Assembly (NCBI RefSeq): GCF_005795905.1
Contig: NZ_VAWE01000001.1
Location: 2,266,501 to 2,330,500, forward strand
Direction of reading: 5' to 3'
DNA length: 64,000 bases
DNA from: Streptomyces marianii
GTDB lineage: Bacteria; Actinomycetota; Actinomycetes; Streptomycetales; Streptomycetaceae
Shown here: positions 1-9,563 of the stretch, one piece after another
Position numbering within the stretch: the stretch's first letter is position 1
How the letters are laid out: each line of letters starts with the position of its first letter
The notes under the pieces: generated by a model
Database searches by the model: none
What the model was told of the DNA's origin: nothing
Seen by the model: only the letters and a program-made list of their open reading frames with translations
Made by a program: the position numbers and the translations under genes

Positions 1-971
1 ACCCGGCCAGTCAGGTCGTGGTCGAGCAGCGGTTACGCCTGCACGCGTTCCGACTGATCGGCTCTCGCCCCTTGGATTCATTCCGCCCGGAACACATCCG
101 GGGCTTGGTGAGCGCGCTGGAGAGCGACCCGGCCGTGAGTGGCGGCTATGCGAAAAACATCTACGGCGACGTACGGGCGGTACTCAGTGCGGCGGTTGAC
201 GATGGGTTGCTGCCCCGCAATCCGTGCTCCGCGAAGTCCGTCCGCCCGCCGGCCGCCGAGCAACGCCGTGTTGTGCCGTGGCTGCCTGCCCAGGTTCAGG
301 CGGTGCGTGCGGCACTCCCCCAGCGCTACCGGCCCATGGCGGACGTGGGCGCCGGGTGCGGGCTCCGTCAGGGCGAGATCGTGGGACTGGCGGAGGATGC
401 GCTCGACTTCGACGGCGGCATCATCCGGGTCGTCCGGCAGGTGAAGCTGATCCGGGGCAAGGCCGTGTTCGCTCCTCCGAAGTGCAACAAGGAGCGGGAC
501 GTACCATTGCCGCCGTCGGTTGCCGAGGCTCTGCGGGCCCACATGGACGCCTTCAAGCCGGTGGAGATCACCTTGCCCTGGCGCAAGCCGGACGGCCCGA
601 AGGTGTCTGCTCGCCTTCTGTTCACAAACACCGCGAGCGGTCTCGTCTGGCGCAGCAACTTCAACATCCAGGAGTGGAAACCCGCTCTCGCGGAGGCTGG
701 CCTGATCGCGGAAGCCGGTGATGACGGCAAGTACCCGTCGGCTCGCGAGCACGGCATGCACGCGCTGAGGCACTTCTACGCCTCGGTACTGCTGGACGCC
801 GGGGAGAGCATCAAGGCCGTGAGCGAGTACCTGGGGCACGCCGACCCCGGGCTGACGCTGCGGGTGTACGCGCACCTGATGCCGTCGAGCCAGGAGCGTA
901 CGAGGAAGGCCGTGGATCGGGTGCTCCTCCCGGCCCCGCGCGAGCCTGACGGCCCAGAGACGGCCCAGTGA
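1..971 (+). CDS. Tyrosine site-specific recombinase (integrase), 5' truncated by the window edge
   Basis: The C-terminal catalytic part of a phage/ICE-type integrase is visible. The frame is open to the first base of the window (a GTG occurs at 18), so the real N-terminus with the arm-binding domain is very probably outside. Numbering from that GTG, the catalytic set is present: Arg117 in GLRQGEIVGL, His248 and Arg251 in the HALRH box, His274 in YLGH and the nucleophile Tyr284 in LRVYAHL. It would integrate or excise an element lying to the left, and it ends in DGPETAQ just before a strong terminator. No tRNA-type attachment site is recognisable downstream. A second DGPDTAQ-like tail is encoded about 200 bases further on. 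Family assignment is certain; the element it serves is unknown. Confidence 0.9.
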   Translation, partial: PASQVVVEQRLRLHAFRLIGSRPLDSFRPEHIRGLVSALESDPAVSGGYAKNIYGDVRAVLSAAVDDGLLPRNPCSAKSVRPPAAEQRRVVPWLPAQVQAVRAALPQRYRPMADVGAGCGLRQGEIVGLAEDALDFDGGIIRVVRQVKLIRGKAVFAPPKCNKERDVPLPPSVAEALRAHMDAFKPVEITLPWRKPDGPKVSARLLFTNTASGLVWRSNFNIQEWKPALAEAGLIAEAGDDGKYPSAREHGMHALRHFYASVLLDAGESIKAVSEYLGHADPGLTLRVYAHLMPSSQERTRKAVDRVLLPAPREPDGPETAQ

Positions 972-981
972 CCCGCACCAG

Positions 982-1016
982 GCCCCCTATCCGCGCCAAA
1001 CGCGCTGGTAGGGGGC
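982..1016 (+). terminator. Rho-independent-type hairpin after the integrase gene
   Basis: Perfect 8-bp arms GCCCCCTA (982-989) and TAGGGGGC (1009-1016), with an inner CGCG/CGCG pairing, lie 10 bases after the integrase stop codon. Confidence 0.7.
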
Positions 1017-1205
1017 TTATCGCTGCCCGCTGACCGCCAGTTCTCCGGGCTTAGGCATGGCCGTACCAGTGTCGCAGATCGAATCGTGTGACCTGCGGCG
1101 GTAGCTCGCTACGACTGTCGTCAGTGGTCACCACCGGTCGCTGCCGAGCAGCCTCGGACGGCCCAGATACTGCCCAGCGGGGGGAACTCGCCGCCTACCA
1201 GCCAC

Positions 1206-1955
1206 TCATCGAGCCGGACCTTGACCTGGTGGTTGTGGGCGGCGTCCCCCCGCGGGGTCGGCATCCTGGGCGAGGTGGCGCAGGGCGCGCATCACCGTGT
1301 CCGCCTCCTCGCCGTGCAATTCCCGGCTGGGTCCCTCGAGGGCGGCACCCCGGGCGGCGATGTCACGCAGGGCCCGCAGCGCGGTGTCCGCCTCCCCGAC
1401 CTGCAGTCGCCGGCTGGGCACCGCTGCCTGGAGATCGCTCCCCATGGCAACGGAGATCGCTTCCCGGGCCGGGAGGAACGCGACCGGGGCCGAGTACGCG
1501 GCCAGGTCGTTCACTCGGACCAGGCGCAGCTCGCCGGGTTCCGTCTCGGAGCCGGACAGGACCACTTCGGTGTTCTCGACACGGCCCCGGGCGACCCAGT
1601 AAGGGCTGCTGCCGTTCCGCCAGAGTTCGAACGTCACCGGTTTCCCCTCTGCGGTGATGGTGATGGGTTCGGAGGCCGGCAGGCCGTCAGGAAGTCCCTC
1701 AACGGGGTGGCAGTAGTCCTCCAAGGCGTCCTCCAGGGCCTCGCCGGCCTTTGCGCTGCCGGAGGAGGCGCTGAAGACCATGACGTGCTCGACCTGTGGG
1801 TCACAGGACGCCGAGCCGAACCACAGGCACACATGAATGTCGCCGGTGACTTGGTTGCCGCCGCCACCCATGAACTGCCGTGATTCCGGCCAGTCGGCAT
1901 CAACTGCGACGGCCCTGAAGCCATCTGCCGAATCAGGGGTGCCTTGATCGTTCAC
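1206..1955 (-). CDS. Hypothetical protein with a C-terminal 29-residue tandem repeat
   Basis: A 249-residue protein of unknown function. I chose the GTG at 1955 because AAGGAGAT (1959-1966, minus strand) sits just upstream; an ATG 11 codons further up has no such site. The middle part has alternating hydrophobic segments (for example DIHVCLWFGSAS, EHVMVFSASSG, VTFELWRNGSSPYW) that look like a soluble beta-rich domain. There is no signal peptide or membrane helix. The C-terminus contains two related copies of a segment around GEADTALRALRDIAARGAAL / GEEADTVMRALRHLAQDA; the underlying DNA repeats with a period of 87 bases. It lies between an integrase and an IS, so it may be cargo of a mobile element. 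I do not recognise the family. Confidence 0.6.
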   Translation of the reverse strand: MNDQGTPDSADGFRAVAVDADWPESRQFMGGGGNQVTGDIHVCLWFGSASCDPQVEHVMVFSASSGSAKAGEALEDALEDYCHPVEGLPDGLPASEPITITAEGKPVTFELWRNGSSPYWVARGRVENTEVVLSGSETEPGELRLVRVNDLAAYSAPVAFLPAREAISVAMGSDLQAAVPSRRLQVGEADTALRALRDIAARGAALEGPSRELHGEEADTVMRALRHLAQDADPAGGRRPQPPGQGPAR

Positions 1956-2632
1956 GGGATCTCCTTGTGCTCGTCCGTGATCAGGCATCGTGCCATCACG
2001 TGACCGGGGCCGACGGGCTGGGCCCGGGCTGGTCGGTGCACCACCACTCTCACGGGACCGGTCTCACCGGGTTCTGACAGCGGAGCGCATGGGGCGCCTC
2101 ATTGGGACAGTGCTTGCGCCCTCGACACCCGCTCCGGGAGCGAGAGGTGGGGCGGCTTGGGGCCTGACCTGGGCACGCCGGCCTCGGCTGACATGGGTGC
2201 GGAGCACGGTCGGCGACCGCAGTTCCGCGTGGCTCCCCGCGCCATCTGGGGTTGCGTCCTCGGAGCCGGCCCCGCGCTCGCAACAGATGCAAGCCAAAAC
2301 CGCCGCCGTGGACTCCTGAGGAGATCTTCACTGCGTCGGGCTCCTCCACCGTGGGAGCGCACGATGGGCGGTAGCCGCGCATCGTGCGCATTGCCGCCCC
2401 AGCGACGGCCCAGCAAAGATCGGCAACGGGCCCGGACCGACCACAGGCGCCGGGCGGGGATGCTGAGGACCGCCGACGGCCGCTGGGCGGGGGCCAGCCC
2501 CCGTGACGCCGTTCGCAGCATGCAGGCGGCATGGCGGCGGTCACGACCGCCGTGGTCGTGACCACGGTGATGAGACCGGCCAGCCCCCTCCCCCGGCCCG
2601 TACGGATCCGGGCGCCGGTGGCCCGGTCGGCG
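1956..2632. other. Gene-poor stretch, no supported gene
   Basis: Several open frames cross this 677-base stretch on both strands, but all are Arg/Pro/Ala-rich, lack ribosome-binding sites and show no family signature. I see no RNA gene or clear transposon remnant. It probably holds the promoter of the gene ending at 1206 plus decayed accessory DNA. Confidence 0.4.
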
Positions 2633-3163
2633 TCAGCTGAGCGGCGGCAGCGCGTCGTACACCGCGGCGAGGTCGGCGGGGATGTCCGTGCCGTCGTCGA
2701 CGGAGGTGCGGCCGTCGTGGACCAGCACCCGGGTGAGCCCGTCCATGACCGGCGGCCCGGTGGGCCGGGTCGGCAGCCGGGAGAAGTCGACCTCGTCGAG
2801 GGCTGTCCGCAGTTCGGCGAGGGCCGCCGGGGCCATCCGCCCGGGGCGGTTCTCCTTCCCCGGTGCGACCAGGAGGTACGTACCGTCGTCGTACACGACG
2901 ATCGAACGGTGCCGCCCGTCGATACCGCCGCTCTCGGTGAGGGTGACGAGCGCGGACGCCCGGTCGGGCGTCGTCGCGGACGGGGTGGTGGCGGGCGCGC
3001 CGCTGGTCGCCGGGGGCACGGGAGCACTCGGCGCGGGCTGCTCCGGGCGGGCCGGGGCGGCCGTCCCGTCCGGACGGGAGTCGGCCCCGTCGTCCACTCC
3101 CCCGCACCCGGTGACGCACACGAGTACGAGCAGCAGAGCCGCTCCGCCGGACTTCCTCCTCAT
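2633..3163 (-). CDS. Putative lipoprotein
   Basis: A 176-residue secreted lipoprotein. The start at 3163 gives a classical signal peptide: MRRKSGG, a hydrophobic stretch ALLLVLVCV and a lipobox VTGC, so the mature protein would be lipidated on Cys near residue 20 and anchored outside the cytoplasmic membrane. A Pro/Ala/Thr-rich linker (about residues 25-65) precedes a small globular domain with the segments RHRSIVVYDDGTYLLV and LAELRTALDEVDFSRL. That layout is common in unannotated streptomycete lipoproteins. Function unknown. Upstream in-frame starts at 3274 would bury the signal peptide and are rejected. The IS30 element lies 140 bases upstream of its start. Confidence 0.75.
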   Translation of the reverse strand: MRRKSGGAALLLVLVCVTGCGGVDDGADSRPDGTAAPARPEQPAPSAPVPPATSGAPATTPSATTPDRASALVTLTESGGIDGRHRSIVVYDDGTYLLVAPGKENRPGRMAPAALAELRTALDEVDFSRLPTRPTGPPVMDGLTRVLVHDGRTSVDDGTDIPADLAAVYDALPPLS

Positions 3164-3303
3164 GTCCCCATCCTCGCCGCCCGGGCTCCCGCGTCCCGGG
3201 CCCAGCATGCAGGCTCCGGGGCCCGCTGGACAGACCGCGGAACGGACAGGGGCTCGCGGCGCCGGCCCGGACACGGCGGAAGGGCCCGCCCCCCTGGCTT
3301 AGG

Positions 3304-3324
3304 TTCTAGTGGTCGTCGCAACAC
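3304..3324 (+). repeat. IS30 left terminal inverted repeat
   Basis: The 21-bp end starting TTCTAGTGGTCGTCGCAACA matches the right end in inverse orientation with one mismatch (T/C at the seventh base). Confidence 0.85.
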
Positions 3325-3342
3325 CCCAGCTCAAGGGGTGCG

Positions 3343-4566
3343 ATGGACTTCGAGATCCGCAAGGTGCGGACCGCGCAGGGGCCTGTGAAGCTGCGCCGGG
3401 AGCGGGAGGCATACTCCCGGCTCGTGCAGCAGGGATACAGCAACACGGAAGCCTGCCGGATCGTCGGTGTTGACCGGCGAACCGGCAACAAGTGGCGTAA
3501 CGGCCGCAGCGCCGACCGTCGGCAGAAGGCGGCACCACCGATTTCCGCGGTGGCGCCGCCTTCCGGCACGTCCAGGTACCTGCGCGAGGAGGAGCGGATC
3601 CACATCGCCGACCGGTTGCGGGAGAAGGCCACGGTGCGGGCGATCGCCGCGGAGCTGGGCCGCAGCCCGTCCACGGTCAGCCGGGAGATCCGCCGCAACC
3701 GAACGGACGGCGCACGCGGCCGGTGGCACTACCGCCCTCACGCAGCCCAGGCCCGCGCCGATGCACGCCGGCCCCGCCCCAAGAGCCGCAAGATCAGCGA
3801 GAACCCCGAGCTTCGGGCCGCTGTCCAGGCAATGCTGGACGAGAAGTGGAGCCCGGAGCAGATATGCCACGCTCTGCGGGCACAGTTCCCCGACCGGCCG
3901 GAGATGCACGTGGTCCACGAGACCGTCTACCAGGCCCTCTACGTCCAGGGCAGAGGCCAGCTGCGGCGCGAGCTCGCAGGCGCCCTGCGCTCCGGGCGGG
4001 CCCGCCGCAGGCCGCAGAGGCAGGCGAACTGCCGCCAGCCGCGTTTCACCACCCCGATGGTCATGATCAGCGAACGGCCCGCTGAGATCGAGGACCGGGC
4101 CGTGCCCGGTCACTGGGAGGGCGACCTGATCATCGGCAAGGACGGCAAGTCCGCGATCGGCACCCTGGTCGAACGCGCCACCCGCTACGTCATGCTCCTG
4201 CACCTGCCCGGCGACCACGGCGCCGAGAGCGTCCTGACCTCCCTGACATCCACCGTCCAGACCCTGCCCGCCCACCTGAAGCGGTCCCTGACCTGGGACC
4301 AGGGCAGTGAGATGGCCCGGCACGGCGAGTTCACCCTCGCCACCGACATCCCGGTCTACTTCTGCGACCCCGCCAGCCCCTGGCAGCGCGGCTCGAACGA
4401 GAACACCAACGGCCTGCTGCGGCAGTACTTCCCCAAGGGCACCGACCTGTCGGTCCACACCCCCGCGCACCTGGCCGCCGTCGCCGACCAGCTCAACCGC
4501 CGCCCACGCAAAACACTCGGCTGGGAAACCCCAGCCGAGCGCCTGCATAAACTGCTCACGGCCTGA
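3343..4566 (+). CDS. IS30-family transposase
   Basis: A 407-residue DDE transposase that cuts and joins the ends of the surrounding IS. An N-terminal HTH region is visible at about residues 20-50 (GYSNTEACRIVGVDRRTGNKW), followed by the IS30-type HTH (VRAIAAELGRSPSTVSREIRRN). The integrase-like core has the acidic triad: Asp in GHWEGDLIIGK, Asp in TWDQGSEM and Glu in SPWQRGSNENTNGLLRQYF; this last motif is the IS30 signature. Length is normal and there is no frameshift, so the enzyme is probably functional. Translation starts 19 bases inside the left inverted repeat's inner edge. Confidence 0.95.
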   Translation: MDFEIRKVRTAQGPVKLRREREAYSRLVQQGYSNTEACRIVGVDRRTGNKWRNGRSADRRQKAAPPISAVAPPSGTSRYLREEERIHIADRLREKATVRAIAAELGRSPSTVSREIRRNRTDGARGRWHYRPHAAQARADARRPRPKSRKISENPELRAAVQAMLDEKWSPEQICHALRAQFPDRPEMHVVHETVYQALYVQGRGQLRRELAGALRSGRARRRPQRQANCRQPRFTTPMVMISERPAEIEDRAVPGHWEGDLIIGKDGKSAIGTLVERATRYVMLLHLPGDHGAESVLTSLTSTVQTLPAHLKRSLTWDQGSEMARHGEFTLATDIPVYFCDPASPWQRGSNENTNGLLRQYFPKGTDLSVHTPAHLAAVADQLNRRPRKTLGWETPAERLHKLLTA

Positions 4567-4579
4567 TCAACACAACCAC

Positions 4580-4600
4580 GTGTTGCGACGACCGCTAGAA
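4580..4600 (-). repeat. IS30 right terminal inverted repeat
   Basis: GTGTTGCGACGACC followed by GCTAGAA, the inverse of the left end with one mismatch. Confidence 0.85.
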
Positions 4601-4672
4601 ACCGCCTGGAAACCGCCGGGACGACGAGCCCTTCCGACCGGAACTCCCCGGACTCCCGACCGGGACCCCGGG

Positions 4673-5785
4673 TCAGCCGGCGCCGACGAACACAACGAAC
4701 AGCAGCCACACCACCGGCGCCGTGGGCAGCAGCGAGTCCAGCCGGTCCATGATGCCCCCATGGCCCGGCAGCAGCGTTCCCATGTCCTTGATGCCGAGGT
4801 CACGCTTGATCATCGACTCGCCGAGGTCGCCCAGCGTCGCGCTGACCGCGACCGCGAGGCCGAGGATCAGGCCCTGCCACCAGGTGCCGCCGTCGATCAG
4901 CAGCGGCACGCAGAGGGCGCCCGCCGCCATGCCGAACGCCACGGCCCCGAACAGGCCCTCGCGGGTCTTCCCGGGGCTGATGCGCGGCGCGAGCTTGTGC
5001 TTGCCGAAGCGCCAGCCGATCGCGTACGCGCCGGTGTCGCTCACGACCGTGAGCAGGAGGAACGTGAAGACCCGCTGCGGGCCGTCCTCCGCGGTCAGCA
5101 TCATCGCGACGAACGTGGCGAGGAACGGGACGTAGAACGCGGCGAAGAGCCCGGCCGTCACGTCCTTGAGGTAGCCCTCGGGCGGCTCGGTCATCCGCCA
5201 GACCAGCACCGCCAGGGCGGTGAAGGCGGTGGCGACCCAGGCGCCCTCGGCACCCCGTACGTAGCCGGCCACGACCATCGCCGCTCCGCCCACCGCCAGC
5301 GGCACCAGGGGCGCCTTGATGCCCTTGCGTTCCTGGAGGCGGGAGGTGAGCTCCCACAGGCCGACGACCACGGCGACGGCGATCACGCCGACGAACACGG
5401 CCTTGACGACGAACAGTGCCGCGACGATCACCGCACCGAGCCCGACGCCGACCCCTATGGCAGCACGAAGATCGCGGCCTGCGCGCTTCTTCTGCGGCGG
5501 CTGCGGCTCCGACGGCTGGGAGGCCGCAGACGGCGGAGGGGTGGGCATGGGCTCCTGCGGCATCTCGTCGCGGACCGGGGGGCCACTCAGCCGAGCGGCC
5601 CCCCGGTCACGGTCGTCGCGGTCTGCGGCGTCTCTACCTGCGTCGGGATCGTCCGGCACGATGGGCATGGGCCGAGTCTGCTGGGCGTCAAGCTCATCGT
5701 ATGCGGGACCCGCCGGGGCAGCCCCCTGGTGGGGCGGGCCCCAGTAGCCGGCACTCGTCGGGGCCCCCCAGGAAGAGTCGTTCAT
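4673..5785 (-). CDS. cdsA: Phosphatidate cytidylyltransferase (CDP-diglyceride synthase)
   Basis: Makes CDP-diacylglycerol from phosphatidic acid and CTP, the precursor of membrane phospholipids. The 370-residue protein has a polar, Pro-rich cytoplasmic N-terminus of about 105 residues, which is common in streptomycetes, then about eight membrane helices. It ends in the CdsA signature SMIKRDLGIKDMGTLLPGHG followed by GIMDRLD. Its ATG overlaps the frr stop codon (TGATG), so the two genes should be translationally coupled. It is the last gene of the rpsB-tsf-pyrH-frr-cdsA series, and an IS30 copy sits 73 bases beyond its stop. Confidence 0.97.
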   Translation of the reverse strand: MNDSSWGAPTSAGYWGPPHQGAAPAGPAYDELDAQQTRPMPIVPDDPDAGRDAADRDDRDRGAARLSGPPVRDEMPQEPMPTPPPSAASQPSEPQPPQKKRAGRDLRAAIGVGVGLGAVIVAALFVVKAVFVGVIAVAVVVGLWELTSRLQERKGIKAPLVPLAVGGAAMVVAGYVRGAEGAWVATAFTALAVLVWRMTEPPEGYLKDVTAGLFAAFYVPFLATFVAMMLTAEDGPQRVFTFLLLTVVSDTGAYAIGWRFGKHKLAPRISPGKTREGLFGAVAFGMAAGALCVPLLIDGGTWWQGLILGLAVAVSATLGDLGESMIKRDLGIKDMGTLLPGHGGIMDRLDSLLPTAPVVWLLFVVFVGAG

Positions 5786-6342
5786 CAGACCTCGAGCAGC
5801 TCGGCTTCCTTGTGCTTGAGCAACTCGTCCACCTGCGCGACGTACTTCGCGGTGGTGTCATCGAGCTCCTTCTCCGCACGACGGCCCTCGTCCTCGCCGA
5901 CCTCGCCGTCCTTGATCAGCTTGTCGATGGCCTCCTTGGCCTTGCGGCGCACGGAGCGGATCGAGATCCGGGAGTCCTCGGCCTTGCCCTTGGCGACCTT
6001 GATGAACTCGCGGCGGCGCTCCTCGGTGAGCTCCGGGAACACCACCCGGATGATGTTTCCGTCGTTGCTGGGGTTGACGCCGAGGTCGGAGTCGCGGATC
6101 GCCTGCTCGATGTTGCGCAGCGCGCTCTTGTCGAACGGGGTCACCACGGCCATGCGCGGCTCCGGCACCGAGAACGAGGCGAGCTGGTTGATCGGCGTCA
6201 GCGCACCGTAGTAGTCGGCCACGATCTTGTTGAACATCGCCGGGTGCGCACGCCCGGTGCGGATCGCGGCGAAGTCCTCCTTGGCGACCACGACGGCCTT
6301 CTCCATCTTCTCCTCGGCCTCGAGGAGGGTCTCTTCGATCAC
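5785..6342 (-). CDS. frr: Ribosome recycling factor
   Basis: Splits post-termination ribosomes together with EF-G. The 185-residue product has the family's normal length and hallmark regions ([24 protein letters not shown]-like [14 protein letters not shown], and the C-terminal helix [14 protein letters not shown]). Two GTG codons lie in tandem at 6345 and 6342; I chose the second because it leaves six bases to AGGAG and gives the usual start [13 protein letters not shown]. The stop overlaps the cdsA start. Confidence 0.96.
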   Translation of the reverse strand: MIEETLLEAEEKMEKAVVVAKEDFAAIRTGRAHPAMFNKIVADYYGALTPINQLASFSVPEPRMAVVTPFDKSALRNIEQAIRDSDLGVNPSNDGNIIRVVFPELTEERRREFIKVAKGKAEDSRISIRSVRRKAKEAIDKLIKDGEVGEDEGRRAEKELDDTTAKYVAQVDELLKHKEAELLEV

Positions 6343-6526
6343 CACTTGCTCCTGCGTGTCTTGGTAGTACCGGCGAGTACGAGCGGCGACCCGGTACGCG
6401 ACCCGTGGTGCGGGTCCGCGGACCGGTCCGTGTCACGCGTACGAGACCGGCGAACTTGGCGGCGCGTCCTCCCTGCACGGTGTCCGACCGGCAGGGCTTT
6501 GTCCATCCCGGGGCGGTGCCCCCGGG

Positions 6527-7309
6527 TCAGGCCCGGGTGCCCTGGTCGCTCACGAGCGTGCCGATCTTCTCACCCCGGACGGCCCGCGCGATATTGCCCG
6601 CGGCGAGCAGTTCGAAGACGAGGATCGGCAGCGCGTTGTCGCGGCAGAGGGTGATGGCGGTGGCGTCGGCGACCTTGAGGTCCCGGGCGAGTACCTCGCC
6701 GTACTCCAGCGCGTCGAACTTCACCGCGTCCGGGTTGGTCTTGGGGTCGGAGTCGTAGACGCCGTCGACACCGTTCTTGCCCATGAGCAGGGCCTCGGCG
6801 TCGATCTCCAGGGCACGCTGGGCCGCGGTGGTGTCGGTGGAGAAGTAGGGCATGCCCATACCGGCGCCGAAGATCACGACGCGCCCCTTCTCGAGGTGGC
6901 GCACCGCCCTCAGCGGGATGTAGGGCTCCGCGACCTGGCCCATGGTGATTGCGGTCTGGACGCGGGAGTCGATCCCCTCCTTCTCCAGGAAGTCCTGGAG
7001 GGCGAGGCAGTTCATGACCGTGCCGAGCATGCCCATGTAGTCGGAGCGCGCCCGGTCCATGCCGCGCACCTGGAGCTCGGCTCCGCGGAAGAAGTTGCCA
7101 CCGCCGATGACCACCGCGATCTGTGCGCCGTCACGGACGACCGCGGCGATCTCCCGCGCGATGGCGTGTACGACGTCGGGGTCGACGCCCAGGCCGGTAC
7201 CGCCGGAGAACGCTTCCCCGGACAGCTTCAGCATGAAGCGGCCGGCTTTCGTGCCGGTGTGGTCGCTCTTGTCGTCGGCAGCCGGATTGGCGTCCGCGCC
7301 CTTGTTCAT
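6527..7309 (-). CDS. pyrH: UMP kinase
   Basis: Phosphorylates UMP to UDP in pyrimidine synthesis; an amino-acid-kinase-fold hexamer in bacteria. The 260-residue protein shows [10 protein letters not shown] (phosphate-binding loop), [29 protein letters not shown] and the Gly-rich [20 protein letters not shown], all diagnostic. A hydrophilic N-terminal extension of about 20 residues ([19 protein letters not shown]) is typical of streptomycetes. The start at 7309 is supported by GAGGAGAT immediately upstream; an ATG six codons earlier overlaps that site. Confidence 0.97.
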   Translation of the reverse strand: MNKGADANPAADDKSDHTGTKAGRFMLKLSGEAFSGGTGLGVDPDVVHAIAREIAAVVRDGAQIAVVIGGGNFFRGAELQVRGMDRARSDYMGMLGTVMNCLALQDFLEKEGIDSRVQTAITMGQVAEPYIPLRAVRHLEKGRVVIFGAGMGMPYFSTDTTAAQRALEIDAEALLMGKNGVDGVYDSDPKTNPDAVKFDALEYGEVLARDLKVADATAITLCRDNALPILVFELLAAGNIARAVRGEKIGTLVSDQGTRA

Positions 7310-7467
7310 GGAGATCTCCTCGTGCACATACGAAGAAGGCCATTGCCTGTGGGTGCTGGTGTCCCTGTGGCAATGACCTCCTCGTCAGATCTGCGGTCGT
7401 CCGGCGTTCACGCGGCCGACGACTGCTGGAAGACCCTATCGGGCTCCCGTGTCGATCGCGTACCGGC

Positions 7468-8304
7468 TCAGATGCCGACCTTGATGCGCGCGAAGCGCTT
7501 CAGGGCGACACCGGCCTCGTCCAGGATCTGCTGGACGGACTTCTTGTTGTCCAGCGCGTACGGCTGGCCCAGGAGGGTGGCGTCCTTGAAGAAGCCGTTG
7601 AGGCGACCCTCGACGATCTTCGGCAGGGCGGCCTCGGGCTTGCCCTCGGCGCGGGTGGTCTCCTCGGCGACGCGGCGCTCGGACTCGACGACCTCGGCCG
7701 GAACGTCCTCGCGGGACAGGTACTTCGGCGCGAAGGCGGCGATGTGCTGGGCGACGCCCTTGGCTACCTCGGCGTTCGCCTTGTCGAGCTCGACGAGGAC
7801 ACCGATCTGCGGAGGCAGGTCGGGCATCGTGCGGTGCATGTACGCGGCCACGTAGGCACCGGAGAACTGGGCGAAGCGGTCCAGGACGATCTTCTCGCCG
7901 AGGTTGGCGTTGGCCTCGTCGACGTACGCCTGCACGGTCTTGCCGGGCTCGATCTCGGAGGCGAGCAGGGCCTCGATGTCGGCCGGGGCGGTGGCGGCGA
8001 CATGGGCGGCGAGGGCGCCCGCGACGGCCTGGAACTTGTCGCCCTTGGCGACGAAGTCCGTCTCGCACTTCAGCTCGACGATGACACCGGAGGTGTTGTC
8101 GTCGGCGATGAGGGAGACGACGGCGCCGTTCTCGGCGGAGCGGCCCTCGCGCTTGGCGACGCCCTTCTGGCCCTTGATGCGCAGGGCCTCGACGGCCTTG
8201 TCGACGTTGCCGTCGGCCTCGTCGAGCGCCTTCTTGCAGTCCATCATGCCCGCGCCGGTGAGCTCGCGGAGCTTCTTAACGTCAGCGGCGGTGTAGTTCG
8301 CCAT
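7468..8304 (-). CDS. tsf: Translation elongation factor Ts
   Basis: Nucleotide-exchange factor for EF-Tu. The 278-residue protein has the N-terminal UBA-like domain with [21 protein letters not shown], the KCETDFVAK motif and the C-terminal dimerisation part. It follows rpsB in the same direction. A hairpin between the two genes (8359-8385) could reduce tsf relative to rpsB. Upstream in-frame starts are rejected because [12 protein letters not shown] is the conserved N-terminus. Confidence 0.97.
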   Translation of the reverse strand: MANYTAADVKKLRELTGAGMMDCKKALDEADGNVDKAVEALRIKGQKGVAKREGRSAENGAVVSLIADDNTSGVIVELKCETDFVAKGDKFQAVAGALAAHVAATAPADIEALLASEIEPGKTVQAYVDEANANLGEKIVLDRFAQFSGAYVAAYMHRTMPDLPPQIGVLVELDKANAEVAKGVAQHIAAFAPKYLSREDVPAEVVESERRVAEETTRAEGKPEAALPKIVEGRLNGFFKDATLLGQPYALDNKKSVQQILDEAGVALKRFARIKVGI

Positions 8305-8358
8305 GTCTGTGAATCTCTCTGAAGTCGAAGAGCTGAGGTCGAACGATCTACGGGCCGA

Positions 8359-8385
8359 CGGCGGGGGCTTCATGGGCCCCCGCCG
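8359..8385 (-). terminator. rpsB-tsf intergenic hairpin (attenuator candidate)
   Basis: Perfect 10-bp arms CGGCGGGGGC (8359-8368) and GCCCCCGCCG (8376-8385) around a 7-base loop, between rpsB and tsf. There is no T-run in the direction of transcription, which suits partial read-through rather than full termination. Confidence 0.6.
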
Positions 8386-8406
8386 CCGGCTACCGGAACC
8401 TGGGTG

Positions 8407-9303
8407 TCAGGCCTTGTCGGCGTCCGCGGCCGGAGCCTCGGCGGCGTCCTCGGCCGGCTTCTCGGCCTCGGCGGCGTCCTCGGCCGGCTTCTCGGCCTCG
8501 GCGGCCGGGGTCTCGTCGGCCTTCTTCTCACCCTCGAGCAGGTCGCGCTCCCACTCGGCCAGCGGCTCGCCGGCGGCCTTGTCGCCCGGCTTCGAGTCAC
8601 CGGTCGCGACGCCGGAACGGGCGATGAGGCCCTCGGCGACGGCGTCGGCGATCACGCGGGTGAGCAGGGTGACGGAGCGGATCGCGTCGTCGTTGCCCGG
8701 GATCTTGTAGTCGACCTCGTCCGGGTCGCAGTTGGTGTCGAGGATCGCGACGACCGGGATGTGGAGCTTGCGCGCCTCACCGACGGCGATGTGCTCCTTC
8801 TTGGTGTCGACGATCCAGACGGCGCTCGGCACCTTCTGCATCTCGCGGATGCCACCGAGGGTCTTCTCCAGCTTGGCCTTCTCGCGGGAGAGGACCAGGA
8901 GCTCCTTCTTGGTGAGACCGGAGGCGGCCACGTCCTCGAAGTCGATCGCCTCGAGCTCCTTCAGACGCTGAAGGCGCTTGTAGACGGTGGAGAAGTTGGT
9001 GAGCATGCCGCCGAGCCAGCGCTGGTTGACGTAGGGCATGCCGACGCGGGTCGCCTGCTCGGCGATGGCCTCCTGCGCCTGCTTCTTCGTGCCGACGAAC
9101 ATGATGGAGCCGCCGTGAGCGACGGTCTCCTTGACGAACTCGTAGGCGCGGTCGATGTATGACAGCGACTGGAGCAGGTCGATGATGTAGATGCCGTTGC
9201 GCTCGGTGAAGATGAAGCGCTTCATCTTCGGGTTCCAGCGACGGGTCTGGTGACCGAAGTGGACGCCGCTCTCCAGCAGCTCCCGCATCGTGACGACGGC
9301 CAT
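8407..9303 (-). CDS. rpsB: 30S ribosomal protein S2
   Basis: Structural protein of the small subunit. The 298-residue product starts [20 protein letters not shown] and contains the S2 landmarks [29 protein letters not shown] and [17 protein letters not shown] lies upstream of the ATG at 9303. The C-terminal 50 residues are an Ala/Glu/Lys/Pro-rich tail typical of actinobacteria; here it carries an exact duplication of [10 protein letters not shown] encoded by two tandem 30-bp units at 8441-8500. Confidence 0.97.
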   Translation of the reverse strand: MAVVTMRELLESGVHFGHQTRRWNPKMKRFIFTERNGIYIIDLLQSLSYIDRAYEFVKETVAHGGSIMFVGTKKQAQEAIAEQATRVGMPYVNQRWLGGMLTNFSTVYKRLQRLKELEAIDFEDVAASGLTKKELLVLSREKAKLEKTLGGIREMQKVPSAVWIVDTKKEHIAVGEARKLHIPVVAILDTNCDPDEVDYKIPGNDDAIRSVTLLTRVIADAVAEGLIARSGVATGDSKPGDKAAGEPLAEWERDLLEGEKKADETPAAEAEKPAEDAAEAEKPAEDAAEAPAADADKA

Positions 9304-9563
9304 GGCCGTATCTCCTTGGGTTTTCTCGGTTGTGTCCTGACGCCCCGACGCGCCGTGCCGCAAGGGACCGAGAGGCGCGGCCACCGACCGAGGATGAGGT
9401 GGTGGCGGGGCGTGCGAAGTCGACCCGGGTGACCCGGATCGCCAGAAGAAGTGTACGGGACCGCCGAGGTGCCGGGTGACGACGATGTCCACAACGGGCC
9501 GGCCGTCCACAGATCCGGACCATGATCAGCGCGGAGGCGGCCGGCTGGGGGACCGTCGGCGTC

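Larger units (their letters stand above)
3304..4600 (+). mobile_element. IS30-family insertion sequence, complete
   Basis: A 1.3-kb element bounded by 21-bp terminal inverted repeats that differ at one position, with one intact transposase gene. No clear target-site duplication is visible. It lies just downstream of the cdsA stop codon and head-to-head with the lipoprotein gene, so it interrupts no recognisable gene. Confidence 0.9.

Noticed and set aside
1020..1200. tRNA gene or attachment site downstream of the tyrosine integrase
   Set aside because: A short GATCGAAT resembles a T-arm core, but no cloverleaf with acceptor and anticodon stems can be drawn.
2050..2560. Several overlapping open frames in the accessory region
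   Set aside because: None has a ribosome-binding site, plausible composition or a recognised domain; treated as non-coding.
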